From an uncultured Granulosicoccaceae bacterium (GTDB lineage Bacteria > Pseudomonadota > Gammaproteobacteria > Granulosicoccales > Granulosicoccaceae), in the NCBI GenBank assembly GCA_937931165.1, contig CALHCI010000084.1:1-64000 (forward strand): a DNA stretch of 64,000 bases, written 5' to 3'. Positions within the stretch are counted from its first letter, which is position 1; each line of letters starts with the position of its first letter. The notes beneath the pieces are model-generated. The model saw nothing but the letters and a program-made list of their open reading frames with translations, was not told where the DNA came from and ran no database searches. The position numbers were made by a program, and so were the translations under genes. Positions 35,502 through 43,733 of this stretch are shown here, one piece after another.

Positions 35502-35990
35502 ATGAAACAACCGTTCAATCTCAGCACACTGGACAGGAAAATTCTCACCCTGCTGCAGTCTGACAGCAGGATGAGCAATCAGGACATTGCAGCAAAAACC
35601 GGCAGCTCCGCCTCCTCTGTGTGGCGAAGGATTCGGACGATGGAACAAGCCGGACTGATCAGCGGGTTTCATCTCAGTGTCACTGCAGAAGCGCTGGGAT
35701 ATGCCGAAACTGTTCTGGTGTATGTCAGCCTGAATACCCACAGCGATAAAAGTATCGAATCGTTCACGAAACTGATCGACGAAACACCACAGGTTATTGA
35801 TTGCTATGCCGTCACCGGTGATCACGACTATCTGCTAAAAGTGCTGGCCACGGACATGCGGGCGTTTTACCGGTTCCTTGAAGACACGCTGATGAGCAAG
35901 GAATACATTGCACGAACACACACGAATGTTGTCATGAAAAAAATTAAAGAGTCACGCGCCGTTCCGGTTACCGCTCACACAAACCCTTAA
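35502..35990 (+). CDS. Lrp/AsnC-family transcriptional regulator
   Basis: A 162-residue regulator. The N-terminal helix-turn-helix (STLDRKILTLLQSDSRMSNQDIAAKTGSSASSVWRRIRTME) is followed by the RAM ligand-binding domain (VLVYVSLNTHSDKSIESF, VIDCYAVTGDHDYLLKVLA). Such proteins sense amino acids. The divergent indolepyruvate oxidoreductase suggests an aromatic amino acid as effector; this is inference. The next gene starts 10 bp after its stop, so it may be cotranscribed with the HupE-like gene. Confidence 0.92.
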   Translation: MKQPFNLSTLDRKILTLLQSDSRMSNQDIAAKTGSSASSVWRRIRTMEQAGLISGFHLSVTAEALGYAETVLVYVSLNTHSDKSIESFTKLIDETPQVIDCYAVTGDHDYLLKVLATDMRAFYRFLEDTLMSKEYIARTHTNVVMKKIKESRAVPVTAHTNP

Positions 35991-36000
35991 AGCCGCTACC

Positions 36001-36708
36001 ATGTATCAAACCCGCAGCCACGCCAACTTGTCAGTTATTTTGTTATCGATACTGACCGCCTGCCTCATACCGGCACTGGGGTTTGCGCATGGTGTAGAAG
36101 CCGGTGACAAAGCTTATATCCAACAGATAGACGGTCCACACATCATGCCGTTTATCTACCTTGGCGCCAAGCACATGGTGACCGGCTATGACCACATACT
36201 GTTTTTAGTTGCCGTTATCTTTTTCCTATACCGGATGAAAGAGGTATTTCTGTACGTGAGTCTGTTTGCAATCGGCCACTCACTGACGTTACTTGCAGGC
36301 GTGTATTTTGAATTTGGCATTAACGGATCCGTTATAGATGCAATTATCGGTCTTTCCATTGTTTATAAAGCACTGGACAATCTCGGTGCGTTTAAGCGTT
36401 GGTTCGGTGTTCAGCCAGACACACGTGCAGCCACTTTTATATTCGGTCTTTTTCACGGCTTTGGACTGGCCTCTAAAATTATCGACTATGAAATCTCACC
36501 GAACGGCCTGGTACCAAACCTGATCGCTTTTAACATTGGCGTTGAAATTGGTCAGCTGATCGCACTGGGTGCGGTACTCATATTTATGGGCTGGTGGCGA
36601 CACACCCGAAGCTTTTACCCACTGGCTTACAGCACCAACGTACTGATGATGTGCGCCGGATTTACCCTGACAGGCATGCACCTGGCAGGCTATCTGATCA
36701 ATATCTGA
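36001..36708 (+). CDS. HupE/UreJ-family membrane protein
   Basis: A 235-residue inner-membrane protein. A signal-like first helix ends at ALGFAHGVEAGD, and about six helices follow. The family signature GAKHMVTGYDHILFLVAVIFFLY has the His and Asp expected for metal passage, with further His at FLFHGFG-like (GLFHGFGLASKI). Members are proposed metal (nickel or cobalt) permeases or hydrogenase/urease accessories. No urease or hydrogenase genes are here. It is followed 10 bp later by a membrane-anchored partner, a pairing I recall in other marine bacteria. Confidence 0.85.
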   Translation: MYQTRSHANLSVILLSILTACLIPALGFAHGVEAGDKAYIQQIDGPHIMPFIYLGAKHMVTGYDHILFLVAVIFFLYRMKEVFLYVSLFAIGHSLTLLAGVYFEFGINGSVIDAIIGLSIVYKALDNLGAFKRWFGVQPDTRAATFIFGLFHGFGLASKIIDYEISPNGLVPNLIAFNIGVEIGQLIALGAVLIFMGWWRHTRSFYPLAYSTNVLMMCAGFTLTGMHLAGYLINI

Positions 36709-36718
36709 GTTACCGACT

Positions 36719-37270
36719 ATGTTTAACGCTGAACCACCCACACACGCACAGTTACCGTCAACCGGCAGACTGATCAGATCAACACTGCTTGCCATGGTTG
36801 GCGCATGCGTACTGTTAGTGCTGTTTGTTCTGCCGGCAGAGTACGATATTGACCCGACTGGCATCGGAAAAAAGCTGGGACTGACAGATATGGCTCACGT
36901 CAGCAATGCGGATAATCAGGAGTCGTTGGCAATCACCTCCAATCCCACCGGTGACTGGCGCGATGAAGTGACTGTGACCATAGACGGTTACGGGCAGATT
37001 GAACTGAAACTGTCAATGGCGGCAGGTGAAACTGCCAGCTACGAATGGGTCACTGATGGCGGAAAGCTGAATTCCGACATGCATGGAGATGGTGCAGCAG
37101 ATAAATTTGTAAGCTATCGCGAGGCCACCGATGAACCACAAAACAGTGGCGACTTAACAGCGGCGTTTGATGGCACACATGGCTGGTACTGGCAAAACAA
37201 GCAGCGAAGTAAAGTCTCAGTGACTCTGCGAACCAAAGGCACATACAGCGAACTGAAACGCGTGATGTAG
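36719..37270 (+). CDS. Membrane-anchored periplasmic protein paired with HupE-like gene
   Basis: 183 residues: short cytoplasmic N-terminus, one transmembrane helix (LLAMVGACVLLVLFVLP) and a periplasmic domain with TVTIDGYGQIELKLSMAAGETASYEWVTDGG and DGTHGWYWQNKQRSKVSVTLRT, resembling proteins annotated as transmembrane anchor protein. His, Asp and Trp residues in the soluble part could bind metal or a ligand delivered by the neighbouring HupE-like channel. Function is unknown. Confidence 0.75.
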   Translation: MFNAEPPTHAQLPSTGRLIRSTLLAMVGACVLLVLFVLPAEYDIDPTGIGKKLGLTDMAHVSNADNQESLAITSNPTGDWRDEVTVTIDGYGQIELKLSMAAGETASYEWVTDGGKLNSDMHGDGAADKFVSYREATDEPQNSGDLTAAFDGTHGWYWQNKQRSKVSVTLRTKGTYSELKRVM

Positions 37271-37300
37271 GCAGGCAATAGCCAGCCAAAAACTGCCTTA

Positions 37301-37600
37301 TCAGGCTTTTACTTTAGCAACGCGAACCTTGCCGTCTTGTTTCTTTTCGTACTCAGTCATTGCTGGCGGTTTTTTCCGCCCGCAGCCCGGACGATCGGCC
37401 GTTGCACCGGAATCGCTGTCATTACCCGAGATCTCGGCATTTTTTTCTCCGGCAAAACCAAGGCTGTCGCAATCGGTGCGAATTGCCTCTTCCTGCGATC
37501 TTGCCATTGTGCTGCCAGCCAGCAAAAACGCAGCGCCTGCACGCACAAAAGCACGGCGACCTGAAGCATCACGTACAATAACCTTGTCGGTTTTTTTCAT
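37301..37600 (-). CDS. Small Tat-exported protein of unknown function
   Basis: 99 residues. The N-terminus has a twin-arginine signal (SGRRAFVRAGAAFLLAGSTMARS) and the mature part is short and highly polar, with two cysteines (TDCDSLG and RPGCGRKKPP) and a basic tail ending KVRVAKVKA. Open frames exist in several other registers over the same DNA, but only this one carries a credible export signal. It could be a small redox or metal-binding protein; no family is recognised. It converges on the anchor-protein gene. Confidence 0.62.
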   Translation of the reverse strand: MKKTDKVIVRDASGRRAFVRAGAAFLLAGSTMARSQEEAIRTDCDSLGFAGEKNAEISGNDSDSGATADRPGCGRKKPPAMTEYEKKQDGKVRVAKVKA

Positions 37601-37654
37601 GATAAACCCAATGAGACATAACTCGGTTAAGCATCAACCTAACAAACCTGCTTT

Positions 37655-38806
37655 TTAAGAGTCAAGTACAACACGAATACAATTGACATTCCTTAGTTGA
37701 TCCAACAATGCGGTGCGCTGATCTTTATTCAAACCCGCCAGCTCATCAGCAGCAATTGTTTCATGGTCAATTAACTGCTGCACCGCGGTGGCAAACGGCT
37801 CGGGAAATTCCAGCACCTGCCCGGCCACCCGCAACTTCAATAACGAATCGTTACGCTCCGCACTGATTATTGCAGTGCTTTCGATGGCAAACCGTGCGTC
37901 TTCAGCAACAGCCGTTAGCTGTCCGTGTCCGGCTGGTGTCATAGCAATAGCCACTTCATCAAACAAACGCGACCGGGCTGCCTCAAAGAGTGATTGATCA
38001 ACCGCAGAATTTAGCTGCTGTTTGATCAGTTGCAGTGTGTCGGCAGTAACAGGTGATTGCAGATCTATTGCACGGCGCAGTTCGACATTGCGTTCAGCTG
38101 CCGCCTGCACCATCTCCTGGAGCACATCACGTACAACCAACGGGAAAACCCCCAGCGTGATATGCAGCGACGGATCTTCCGTCTGCGCCACTGCATCATG
38201 AACTATACCTCTGGGTATATACAGCGTATCACCGGCGGTTAGCAGAATCGTTTCCTGGACTGTATCTTTAACAACGTAATCTGCAGGAAAAGTTTCTTCA
38301 CTAAAAGGCAGCGCCACATCAGAGTGGTAAAACCGGAATAACTTACTGCCGGACACCTGCAGCACAAAAACATCATGGGTGTCGTAGTGCGGCTTGAAAC
38401 CCTGATTGCTGCCCGGAGACAAATAAGCATTGGCCTGGCTTCGCATACAAAACTCCTGCGAAACGGTGCGGCACAAATCAGCCAAACGGGTAAACCGACG
38501 CTGTGCGCCGGATATAACAATGGTTGCACCGGAACGGTAATGCCCCCACAAGCCTGGGGTAACAATGCGCCGGTCACTATCTGTGTAATCACTCACCGGG
38601 ATATCAACAGCAGAATTAACCAGCTGCACGTCCGGAAAATACTGACTGCCCGTGGACAACAACGCTTCAATATCCTCAAGCGACAACAACTCGCGAAAAT
38701 AGTCAGACGCCGAGCGCTCGATATGCAGCGGTATCTGCTCGCGGTAATCGGCGTGAAACTCGGTTCTGGAAACGGGCGCGAGGATATTACAGTATGGCTG
38801 ACTCAT
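37655..38806 (-). CDS. JmjC/cupin-family 2-oxoglutarate-dependent oxygenase
   Basis: A 383-residue protein of the cupin-4 (RoxA/YcfD-like) family, which hydroxylates residues of ribosomal proteins in known members. The metal motif is at FKPHYDTHDVFVLQVSGSKLF (H-x-D) with the distal His in YIPRGIVHDAVA. A C-terminal winged-helix-like region follows (SLLKLRVAGQVLEFPEP and beyond). The start at 38806 abuts the divergent cobU, with their starts 59 bp apart. Whether it modifies a ribosomal protein is inferred from the family. Confidence 0.85.
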   Translation of the reverse strand: MSQPYCNILAPVSRTEFHADYREQIPLHIERSASDYFRELLSLEDIEALLSTGSQYFPDVQLVNSAVDIPVSDYTDSDRRIVTPGLWGHYRSGATIVISGAQRRFTRLADLCRTVSQEFCMRSQANAYLSPGSNQGFKPHYDTHDVFVLQVSGSKLFRFYHSDVALPFSEETFPADYVVKDTVQETILLTAGDTLYIPRGIVHDAVAQTEDPSLHITLGVFPLVVRDVLQEMVQAAAERNVELRRAIDLQSPVTADTLQLIKQQLNSAVDQSLFEAARSRLFDEVAIAMTPAGHGQLTAVAEDARFAIESTAIISAERNDSLLKLRVAGQVLEFPEPFATAVQQLIDHETIAADELAGLNKDQRTALLDQLRNVNCIRVVLDS

Positions 38807-38864
38807 GCAGATACGTTACCATTCCATCGCACAGAAGCAAGCCTCACCGCAACAGAATACACAG

Positions 38865-39395
38865 ATGAAAACACTTGTCCTCGGTGGCGTAAAGTCCGGA
38901 AAATCCCGTCACGCAGAAAAGCTTGCAAAAGCATCCGGCAAAGAAATTACCGTCATTGCCACTGCCATTGCAGGTGATGAAGAAATGCGTGAGCGTATAG
39001 CCCGGCACCAGGCAGACAGACCTGCGCACTGGAAAGTTGTTGAAGCGCCGCTGGCGCTGACAAATGCTCTGCAGTCAATAAACGCTAAAGCACAAGTTGA
39101 AAACAGCCATATCGTGATCGATTGTCTGACGTTGTGGATTACACAACTTTTATGCAGTGATTACTCAGAACCACAGATGCAACAGGAGATCGACAGTTTC
39201 GTCATGGCCGTCAGGCATTTCAAAGGCGAGCTAACGATTGTTTCAAACGAAACCAACATGGGCGTTATGCCTGTCGATGCGTTGTCACGCCGTTATGGAG
39301 ATACCATTGGCATTCTGCATCAACAACTGGCTCGTGACGTGGGTACGGTTGTTTTGATGGTGGCCGGGCTACCTGTTACTGTCAGGGAACCCTGA
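38865..39395 (+). CDS. cobU: Adenosylcobinamide kinase/adenosylcobinamide-phosphate guanylyltransferase
   Basis: A 176-residue bifunctional enzyme of B12 nucleotide-loop assembly: phosphorylates adenosylcobinamide, then attaches GMP. P-loop LGGVKSGKSRHAEKLA lies at the start, followed by TAIAGDEEMRERIARHQADRP with the GMP-linked His, and SNETNMGVMPVDALSRRYGD. The ATG at 38865 is chosen; the frame opens at 38805. It is separated by 14 kb from cobT and cobS, with which it works. Confidence 0.94.
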   Translation: MKTLVLGGVKSGKSRHAEKLAKASGKEITVIATAIAGDEEMRERIARHQADRPAHWKVVEAPLALTNALQSINAKAQVENSHIVIDCLTLWITQLLCSDYSEPQMQQEIDSFVMAVRHFKGELTIVSNETNMGVMPVDALSRRYGDTIGILHQQLARDVGTVVLMVAGLPVTVREP

Positions 39396-39679
39396 ACATA
39401 GCCACTAAGTTCCAGTAATTTCCAATAATTTCTACCTGGGGAACGTTAGCACCGACTCATCGGTGACCACGACAACCTGCCCGTCACTTGTCATTCTCAT
39501 CGTTCTGACGCTGGCGTACCCCTCAGAACTTACTCAATAACGTCAGTGGTTCTGAGGCGGCGAACTTACTGTTTTTGCAAGAAGATAGATAAAATAACTT
39601 TCGCCTCTAACCACTTGCCTGTACAGCCTGTTAAACGGCATACTGGCTACGGGCATTCAGAACTTTATGAGGAAAGACT
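39396..39679. other. Intergenic region with two inverted repeats
   Basis: 284 bp after cobU. It contains CACCGA/TCGGTG (39450-39465, 4-base loop) and a 9-bp arm pair CCTCAGAAC (39521-39529) and GTTCTGAGG (39549-39557) with a 19-base loop. Neither is followed by a T-run. A promoter for the cyclase gene probably lies in the AT-rich part near 39570-39600. Confidence 0.45.
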
Positions 39680-40501
39680 ATGTGCCATGCATGTGTGATG
39701 GACAGTGTGAAAAACAAAATGCTCAATCGCCGCGGCTTTCTAAAAGCAACAGCGGCACTATCTACCGCCACCGCCGCAGCAACGGTGGTAAATTCCACAC
39801 CGGCAATGGCTGCAGGGCATACGCAGGTTGCCGACATGACCCACACACTCGGTGAAGACTTTCCCTCTTATTTCGGTGTCCAGCATTTATTTATCGATCA
39901 GAAGTTTAACTACGAAGAACACAAGATTAATCTGAACGAACTCAGAGTCAATGAACACACCGGAACACACATGGATGCACCATTGCATTTCTCGGCAGAT
40001 GGGCAGTCTGTTGCGGAAATACCGGTAGAAAACCTGGTCGTACCACTGGCAGTGGTAGATATAAAACAAAAGGCCAGTGAAAACGCTGATGCACAAGTCA
40101 CCCCTGATGACTTAAAAGCATGGATTGCAAAGCACGGGCCGCTCCCTGAAAACTGCTGCGTTGCCATGAACTCGGGGTGGGACAAACACGTTAAAACCGA
40201 CAAGTTCCGAAACGCCGACGGTGACAATAAAATGCACTTTCCCGGCTTTCATGTAGAGGCGACCAACATGCTAATGGAAGACGCCAACGTGACAGGGATA
40301 GCCGTAGACACTCTTTCACTCGATCACGGCCCCTCTGCAGACTTTGCTACGCACTACGCCTGGCTGCCAACCAATCGGTGGGGCATTGAATGTCTGGCCA
40401 ATCTCGACGCAGTACCGGCAACCGGGGCCACGCTGGTAGTTGGTGCACCGAAAATTGTCGGCGGTACAGGCGGGCCGAGCAGAATATTCACACTGATGTA
40501 G
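39680..40501 (+). CDS. Tat-exported cyclase-family metal hydrolase
   Basis: 273 residues with a Tat signal (NRRGFLKATAALSTATAAA, cleavage after AMA) and a cyclase domain (kynurenine formamidase relatives). The metal motif HTGTHMDAPLHF lies near residue 95, with NEHTG just before it, and TNMLMEDANVTGIAVDTLSLDHG later. Family members hydrolyse N-formyl or cyclic amides or isatin-like compounds. Periplasmic location is unusual for kynurenine formamidase. It is the first of a plus-strand group facing the NicX-type operon and could act on a related compound. Confidence 0.85.
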   Translation: MCHACVMDSVKNKMLNRRGFLKATAALSTATAAATVVNSTPAMAAGHTQVADMTHTLGEDFPSYFGVQHLFIDQKFNYEEHKINLNELRVNEHTGTHMDAPLHFSADGQSVAEIPVENLVVPLAVVDIKQKASENADAQVTPDDLKAWIAKHGPLPENCCVAMNSGWDKHVKTDKFRNADGDNKMHFPGFHVEATNMLMEDANVTGIAVDTLSLDHGPSADFATHYAWLPTNRWGIECLANLDAVPATGATLVVGAPKIVGGTGGPSRIFTLM

Positions 40502-40521
40502 CCTTTACCAACAATGCATAA

Positions 40522-40543
40522 GCCCGGATAAGGAAACCCGGGC
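40522..40543. terminator. Possible terminator-like hairpin after the cyclase gene
   Basis: GCCCGG and CCGGGC form 6-bp arms around ATAAGGAAAC about 20 bp after the stop. No T-run follows, so intrinsic termination would be weak. Confidence 0.35.
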
Positions 40544-40599
40544 AAATTGCCGGAGTTGTTACTCTCTATTCAAACCACTAATCACCTGCAGAGCGCTCA

Positions 40600-40998
40600 A
40601 TGGCCGTTACCGCACCAGTCACTGATGATCAAGCCACTGGCAGAGTCGCAGAGATATTTGCAGATATTCGCAAAACTCGCGGCACCGACTTTATCAATAA
40701 CTTCTGGCGGGCTCTGGCAGTAGACGAGGACTTACTTGAACGGACCTGGACAGAACTCAAACAAGTCATGTTAATGCCGGGTGATATCGATCCACTCACC
40801 AAAGAGATGATATACATCGGTGTTTCGGTGGCCAATGGTTGTAGCTATTGTGTTCATTCACACACTGCAGCAGCAACGGCCAAAGGCATGTCGGCAAAGA
40901 TGCATGGCGAGCTATTGTCAGTGATTGCCCTGGCTGGAAAAACCAACCAACTCGCGGAAAGCCTGCAGGTTCCGGTTGATGACGCCTTTATGAAATAG
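40600..40998 (+). CDS. Carboxymuconolactone decarboxylase/AhpD-family protein
   Basis: A 132-residue helical protein with the AhpD-type redox motif CSYCVHSH near residue 82. Members are alkylhydroperoxidase partners or small decarboxylases. The preceding helices (KEMIYIGVSVANG) match the family. No peroxiredoxin gene adjoins it. It lies between the cyclase and a transporter gene, where it may belong to the same catabolic theme; its specific reaction is not known. Confidence 0.88.
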   Translation: MAVTAPVTDDQATGRVAEIFADIRKTRGTDFINNFWRALAVDEDLLERTWTELKQVMLMPGDIDPLTKEMIYIGVSVANGCSYCVHSHTAAATAKGMSAKMHGELLSVIALAGKTNQLAESLQVPVDDAFMK

Positions 40999-41081
40999 TC
41001 GCAGAGGCTACCACCATTCACGTACCGGCGAGTTAGCCGGTATTACCGTGATACTCTGAGTCACTGCTCCGCAGAATCAGG

Positions 41082-42251
41082 GTGCCCTCCGTGGAAAAAA
41101 CAAAAAAACTAGTGGCGTGTATTGCAGTAAGCACGGTACTCGGATCTATCCATGCGTTTTCTGTTTTAATTCCGGATTGGGAGACAAGCCTGGCGCAGAG
41201 TCGTGGCTCAGTCAGCTTTGTGTATTCACTGTCGCTTGGCTTTCTGACTCTGGCCGTACTATTCGGCCATCATCTTTTTCGACTGCTGACACCTGCACAG
41301 ATATTTATTCTGGTCGCCGCAGGCAGCGGTGCCGGCCTGCTGCTCGCAGCCTCAGCCACCTCAATACTTACCGTGTATATTGCCTACGGCGTTCTGTTTG
41401 GTACTGCCAACGGGATTGGCTACGGTTATGCGTTACAACTGGCTGGACAGATAGCGGGTAAGCGCCACGCCGTCAGCATGAGTCTGGTTACCGCGTTCTA
41501 CGCCGTAGGGGCTGTTGGCGCATCACCGGTATTTCAATTCACTTCTGGTATTGGTGGTAACAAACTCACCCTGATTACCGCCGCGACAATAATTTTTATC
41601 GTTTGTGTAATCGCAAGCATAACCACAGCCATCACAAAAACTACTTTTGAATCAGAACCGGCAGGCACAGTTAAAGCCATTAGTGCATCACAAAGACAAT
41701 TACGATTGATGCTGTGGCTGGTCTATGGCACTGCTGTCACGGCAGGGCTTATGGTGATTGGACATGCCTACCCGATACTACATGCAAAGCATGCCGCCAC
41801 AGAGAACGCGGCCATCGCCCCGATGCTGGTTGCAATGGGCAATATCATTGGTGGATTGAGCATTGGCTACTTCGCACAAAAATTCAGTCATAAAACCGTG
41901 CTACTGGCCTTTTCGGTACTATCATTTTGCGGATTGATTATGGTCGCGATACCAGCCGGCAACCTGTTTTTTCTCACGTTATTTGGCCTTACGCTAATCG
42001 GCCTTACTTTAATAGGTTTGGGCTACGGTGCCATCATTGCGATATATCCGGTGGTCGTTGCAGACCGCTACGGCAAACAATCATCTGCCAGAATTTACGG
42101 GCAGATATTTACCGCATGGGGGCTGGCAGGACTTATTGCACCGACGTTGTCGGGTATTTTATTTGATGTAAGCGGCACGTATACCTTTTCACTGTTGCTG
42201 GCGGTAGCGTTATGTGTCGTTTCTATTTTGGTTATATTACGGAGATTCTAA
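41082..42251 (+). CDS. Major facilitator superfamily transporter
   Basis: A 389-residue protein with 12 predicted transmembrane helices. LVACIAVSTVLGSIHAFSVLIPDWE at the start and VLFGTANGIGYGYALQLAGQIAGKRHAVSMS fit the OFA (oxalate/formate antiporter-like) subfamily, which moves carboxylates. The start may be GTG 41082 or GTG 41091. Its end overlaps the end of the convergent acyl-CoA ligase by 15 bp. Together with the adjacent operon it may import the carboxylated substrate. Confidence 0.87.
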   Translation: MPSVEKTKKLVACIAVSTVLGSIHAFSVLIPDWETSLAQSRGSVSFVYSLSLGFLTLAVLFGHHLFRLLTPAQIFILVAAGSGAGLLLAASATSILTVYIAYGVLFGTANGIGYGYALQLAGQIAGKRHAVSMSLVTAFYAVGAVGASPVFQFTSGIGGNKLTLITAATIIFIVCVIASITTAITKTTFESEPAGTVKAISASQRQLRLMLWLVYGTAVTAGLMVIGHAYPILHAKHAATENAAIAPMLVAMGNIIGGLSIGYFAQKFSHKTVLLAFSVLSFCGLIMVAIPAGNLFFLTLFGLTLIGLTLIGLGYGAIIAIYPVVVADRYGKQSSARIYGQIFTAWGLAGLIAPTLSGILFDVSGTYTFSLLLAVALCVVSILVILRRF

Positions 42252-43733
42252 GTAGCGACCGTTAGTCATTTTTTGCTGTACCAGTTCTTTAACTTTAGCC
42301 ACCACCACTTTACCAAGTGCATTTGCCGGCAACGCATTTACAAATATCACATCGTGCAGCTGCTTAAACCGCGCAATAGTTTCACAGGCAGCTTTAATAT
42401 TTTCTGCAGTGATTTGAGGCTCACTAACGACGACAGCGACCGGTACCTCTCCCCACTTTTCATGTGTTCTGCCTACCACAGCCACCTGCGTCACACCATC
42501 GAGGTCACGAATAAGTCTTTCGAGTTCTGCCGGGTAAATGTTTTCACCACCGGAAATGATGACGTGCTTCAGTCGATCATCAAACCAGTAAAATCCATCA
42601 GTATCCCTATGCGCAACATCACCAGTCCTGAACCAGCCATCGTTTAAGGCAGCGTCAGTCGCTTGAGGATTCTTCCAGTAGCGATCCAGCAGGTTGCGCC
42701 CTTTTACCTGAATCTCGCCAGACTCACCGACAGCAACCTCAATACCCTGCTCATTGACCAGCCTGATCTCATTTAGCAGGCCGGCTCTTCCGATTGTGCC
42801 TTCAATATCAGCGTGTTCAATGCGCTGGTAAATGGCAACCGGCGCCATTTCTGTCGCACCATAGACTTGTATCAACGAGACGCCTTTAGCGTGCACTGAT
42901 TGAATCAATGATACCGGCACATCAGTTGACCCAATGGATATTGCCCGTATTGAAGATAAATCTGCCTCAGCCCACTGCTCTGTATCTATTATTGCCTGTA
43001 ATACAGTTGGCACTGAATTCATCAGGGTTATTTTGTCATTCACGAGTGAGTCGAGTGTTTTTAACGCATCGAATCGCGACTGCGAAACCAGTGTCGCACC
43101 GTACAATAAGGCAGGCAGCGGTTGAATATTCAAACCACCAACATGAAACAGCGGCAACACATTTAACACCCGATCTTCAGGCGTTAAATCGTACATATGT
43201 TGACTCATTTCGGCACTGCACAACACAGCGCTTTCGCGCAGCACCGCGCCTTTAGGTTGTCCGGTTGTCCCCGACGTATAAACAATTAACAAATCGCTGT
43301 CGGTCGCAGCTCCAGGTACAAACGTGTTTTTGGTCGACGGTGGAAACTGGCGATTGCCAATCAGCTGCAACGCGCTTTCATCAGTCACCAGTTGTCTGGC
43401 GGTTTCTGCAAAGGTCGAATCATGCAGCAGCAACGCTGGTTCGCAATCACTGACAACAAACCCAAGCTCTGCTACAGACAAGCGCCAGTTGAGCGGAACC
43501 AGTATCAATCTGCAGCGAGCAGCGGCAAACAGACAAATAAACCAGTCCGCATGGTTCTGCGCCAGAATACCTACCCGGTCTCCACGACTAAGCCCGCGTG
43601 AATCAAACCAGTCACAACACTGATCAGTCAGCACCTTTAACTGCAAATAGGTAAGGACACCACTTTCACTCTCAATCGCGGCGCTGTTGGGCTGAAACTC
43701 TGCATGACCACAGAGCCGTTGGTAGAGACTCAT
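42237..43733 (-). CDS. AMP-dependent acyl-CoA ligase
   Basis: A 498-residue ANL-superfamily ligase. The ATP-binding loop YTSGTTGQPKGAV (near residue 155), the QVYGATEMAP block, the GWFRTGDVAHRD motif and the C-terminal catalytic lysine context (ANALGKVVVAKV) are intact. It activates a carboxylic acid as its CoA ester; the residue pattern is closest to short aliphatic or aromatic acid ligases but does not fix the substrate. It overlaps the preceding dehydrogenase-like gene by 4 bp and is last in the operon. Confidence 0.92.
   Translation of the reverse strand: MSLYQRLCGHAEFQPNSAAIESESGVLTYLQLKVLTDQCCDWFDSRGLSRGDRVGILAQNHADWFICLFAAARCRLILVPLNWRLSVAELGFVVSDCEPALLLHDSTFAETARQLVTDESALQLIGNRQFPPSTKNTFVPGAATDSDLLIVYTSGTTGQPKGAVLRESAVLCSAEMSQHMYDLTPEDRVLNVLPLFHVGGLNIQPLPALLYGATLVSQSRFDALKTLDSLVNDKITLMNSVPTVLQAIIDTEQWAEADLSSIRAISIGSTDVPVSLIQSVHAKGVSLIQVYGATEMAPVAIYQRIEHADIEGTIGRAGLLNEIRLVNEQGIEVAVGESGEIQVKGRNLLDRYWKNPQATDAALNDGWFRTGDVAHRDTDGFYWFDDRLKHVIISGGENIYPAELERLIRDLDGVTQVAVVGRTHEKWGEVPVAVVVSEPQITAENIKAACETIARFKQLHDVIFVNALPANALGKVVVAKVKELVQQKMTNGRYLESP

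Noticed and set aside
37329-37658. Several overlapping frames opposite the small Tat protein
   Set aside because: Only the minus-strand frame carries an export signal; the others look like by-products of composition.
38375-38977. 200-codon plus-strand frame
   Set aside because: Overlaps the cupin oxygenase in antisense and cobU in another frame; no recognisable domains.
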